Assembly: GCA_900551915.1 (NCBI GenBank)
Contig: URXT01000061.1
Coordinates: 1 to 6,400, forward strand
DNA from: an uncultured bacterium
GTDB taxonomy: Bacteria; Cyanobacteriota; Vampirovibrionia; Gastranaerophilales; Gastranaerophilaceae
Direction of reading: 5' to 3'
Length of the DNA: 6,400 nucleotides
The translations under genes and the position numbers were made by a program. Positions 5,803 to 6,400 of this stretch are shown here, piece by piece (position 1 is the stretch's first letter; each line of letters begins with the position of its first letter). The notes below the pieces were generated by a model. It had not been told where the DNA came from. It was given only the letters and a program-made list of their open reading frames with translations, and made no database searches.

Positions 5803-5807
5803 GGAGG
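5803..5807 (+). promoter_or_regulatory. Ribosome-binding site GGAGG deciding the start at 5812
   Basis: GGAGG sits four bases before ATG 5812 (a slightly short but good spacing). It is a stronger site than those of the two genes before it on this strand, which fits an independently translated gene. The 44-base gap after the stop at 5767 is AT-rich and shows no terminator hairpin with a T-run, so read-through from the padR operon is possible. Confidence 0.7.
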
Positions 5808-5811
5808 AACT

Positions 5812-6400
5812 ATGGCTGTGAAGAAAAATAACAGCGTCAAAAAGAAAAAAACAAGCATTTTGCCGCTTCTGGTAATTGTGATTGTTGGCTTTTTGGCTTA
5901 CAAAGCTAATCCTGAGTACTGGCAGCAGGGAAAATTGTTTGAAGATTTGAGGAATGCCGGTAAAAAAGAAGTTAAGCAAGAAGAAGTTGAACAAATTGCT
6001 AAGGTTGAAAAAGAACCTGAAATTGATCCTAATGCAATTCTTGATGGCAGTGTTAAAGGTTCAAAAACAATTCCAAAAAATATTAATAAAAAAATCAATG
6101 TTAATGACCCCATGTATAATGTAATGCGTTCAAAATTTAAGACAATATATCTGGTTTATACAGATAATAGTACCAGTAAAAATTTGATTAAAGCAATAGA
6201 TGAGGCTTTGGAAAAGGGTGATATGAAAGATAATTGGAGAGTTGCATATCTTTTATATTCTCAATCTAATAAAAAACAGGCGTGTGAAGCATCAGAACCT
6301 CAAGCATTCTTTTGTGAGCATTGTGACAAAAAGATTTGTCTAATAAATCCAAGGAAGCAAGAATTTATTGTAGTTGGCCCTTCTGTTCAGGCTTCTGTCG
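5812..6400 (+). CDS. Membrane-anchored hypothetical protein with cysteine cluster, 3' end cut by the window
   Basis: The open frame of 196 codons from ATG 5812 has no stop before the window edge. A lysine-rich cytoplasmic start (MAVKKNNSVKKKK) is followed by one hydrophobic segment at about 15-31 (SILPLLVIVIVGFLAYK), predicting a type II anchor with the rest outside the cytoplasm. Residues 45-100 are charged and probably a linker. From about 108, KTIYLVYTD, a helix NLIKAIDEALEKG and RVAYLLYS form a strand-helix-strand pattern reminiscent of a thioredoxin fold. The usual CXXC after the first strand is absent (NSTSKN). A cysteine group occurs later at Cys158, Cys168, Cys171 and Cys176, including FCEHC, which could form disulfides or bind metal. 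I do not recognise the family. Composition matches neighbouring genes, with no sign of recent transfer. Confidence 0.85.
   Translation, partial: MAVKKNNSVKKKKTSILPLLVIVIVGFLAYKANPEYWQQGKLFEDLRNAGKKEVKQEEVEQIAKVEKEPEIDPNAILDGSVKGSKTIPKNINKKINVNDPMYNVMRSKFKTIYLVYTDNSTSKNLIKAIDEALEKGDMKDNWRVAYLLYSQSNKKQACEASEPQAFFCEHCDKKICLINPRKQEFIVVGPSVQASV

Noticed and set aside
1..6400. CRISPR array, tRNA, rRNA or insertion sequence
   Set aside because: No regularly spaced repeats, no tRNA-like cloverleaf or rRNA signature noticed by eye, and no transposase-like protein or terminal inverted repeats.

Overview
This is an AT-rich window with two gene blocks that diverge from a single point near position 3950. 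Its genes fit a Gram-negative-type, cyanobacteria-related lineage, most likely a non-photosynthetic gut relative (Melainabacteria/Vampirovibrionia, Gastranaerophilales). That assignment is inference. It rests on a GSKEG-type LL-diaminopimelate aminotransferase homologue, an MlaE/Ycf63-type lipid transport permease with its ATPase, a PDZ plus radical-SAM DUF512 protein of the kind known from Cyanobacteria and Firmicutes, and a type IV pilin-like protein with the FTLAEVLITLGVIGIVAA signature.

Minus-strand block (115-3906, read right to left). mlaE (permease) is followed by mlaF (ATPase), forming the inner-membrane core of an Mla-like phospholipid transporter; no MCE/MlaD substrate-binding gene is in the window. 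Next comes a type IV pilin-like gene with its own promoter, and then a dapL-type aminotransferase gene with its own extended -10 promoter. Positions 1-114, beyond the aminotransferase stop, hold no gene; a possible dispersed-repeat fragment lies there.

Plus-strand block (3991-6400). A PadR-family regulator overlaps by 20 nt with a DUF512 radical-SAM/PDZ protein. A membrane-anchored protein with a cysteine cluster follows and runs off the right edge. The PadR gene sits back to back with mlaE, so it may control mlaEF, itself, or both.

The most interesting site is the 5' end of the pilin-like gene. An 11-base G tract (2203-2213) begins at the G of the only possible in-frame start codon. A better start, with a perfectly spaced AAAGGAG Shine-Dalgarno and a promoter upstream, lies at 2249. 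In the 11-G state it is out of frame and stops after 17 codons; with 10 or 13 Gs it would read straight into the pilin. This is the expected design of a phase-variable ON/OFF switch, or else a homopolymer miscall. The same protein carries two copies of the prepilin cleavage motif AFTLAE, only the second of which precedes a hydrophobic helix.

A second notable site is the mlaE/padR divergent region. Both promoters place their predicted transcription start at or within a base of the ATG, suggesting two back-to-back leaderless transcripts.
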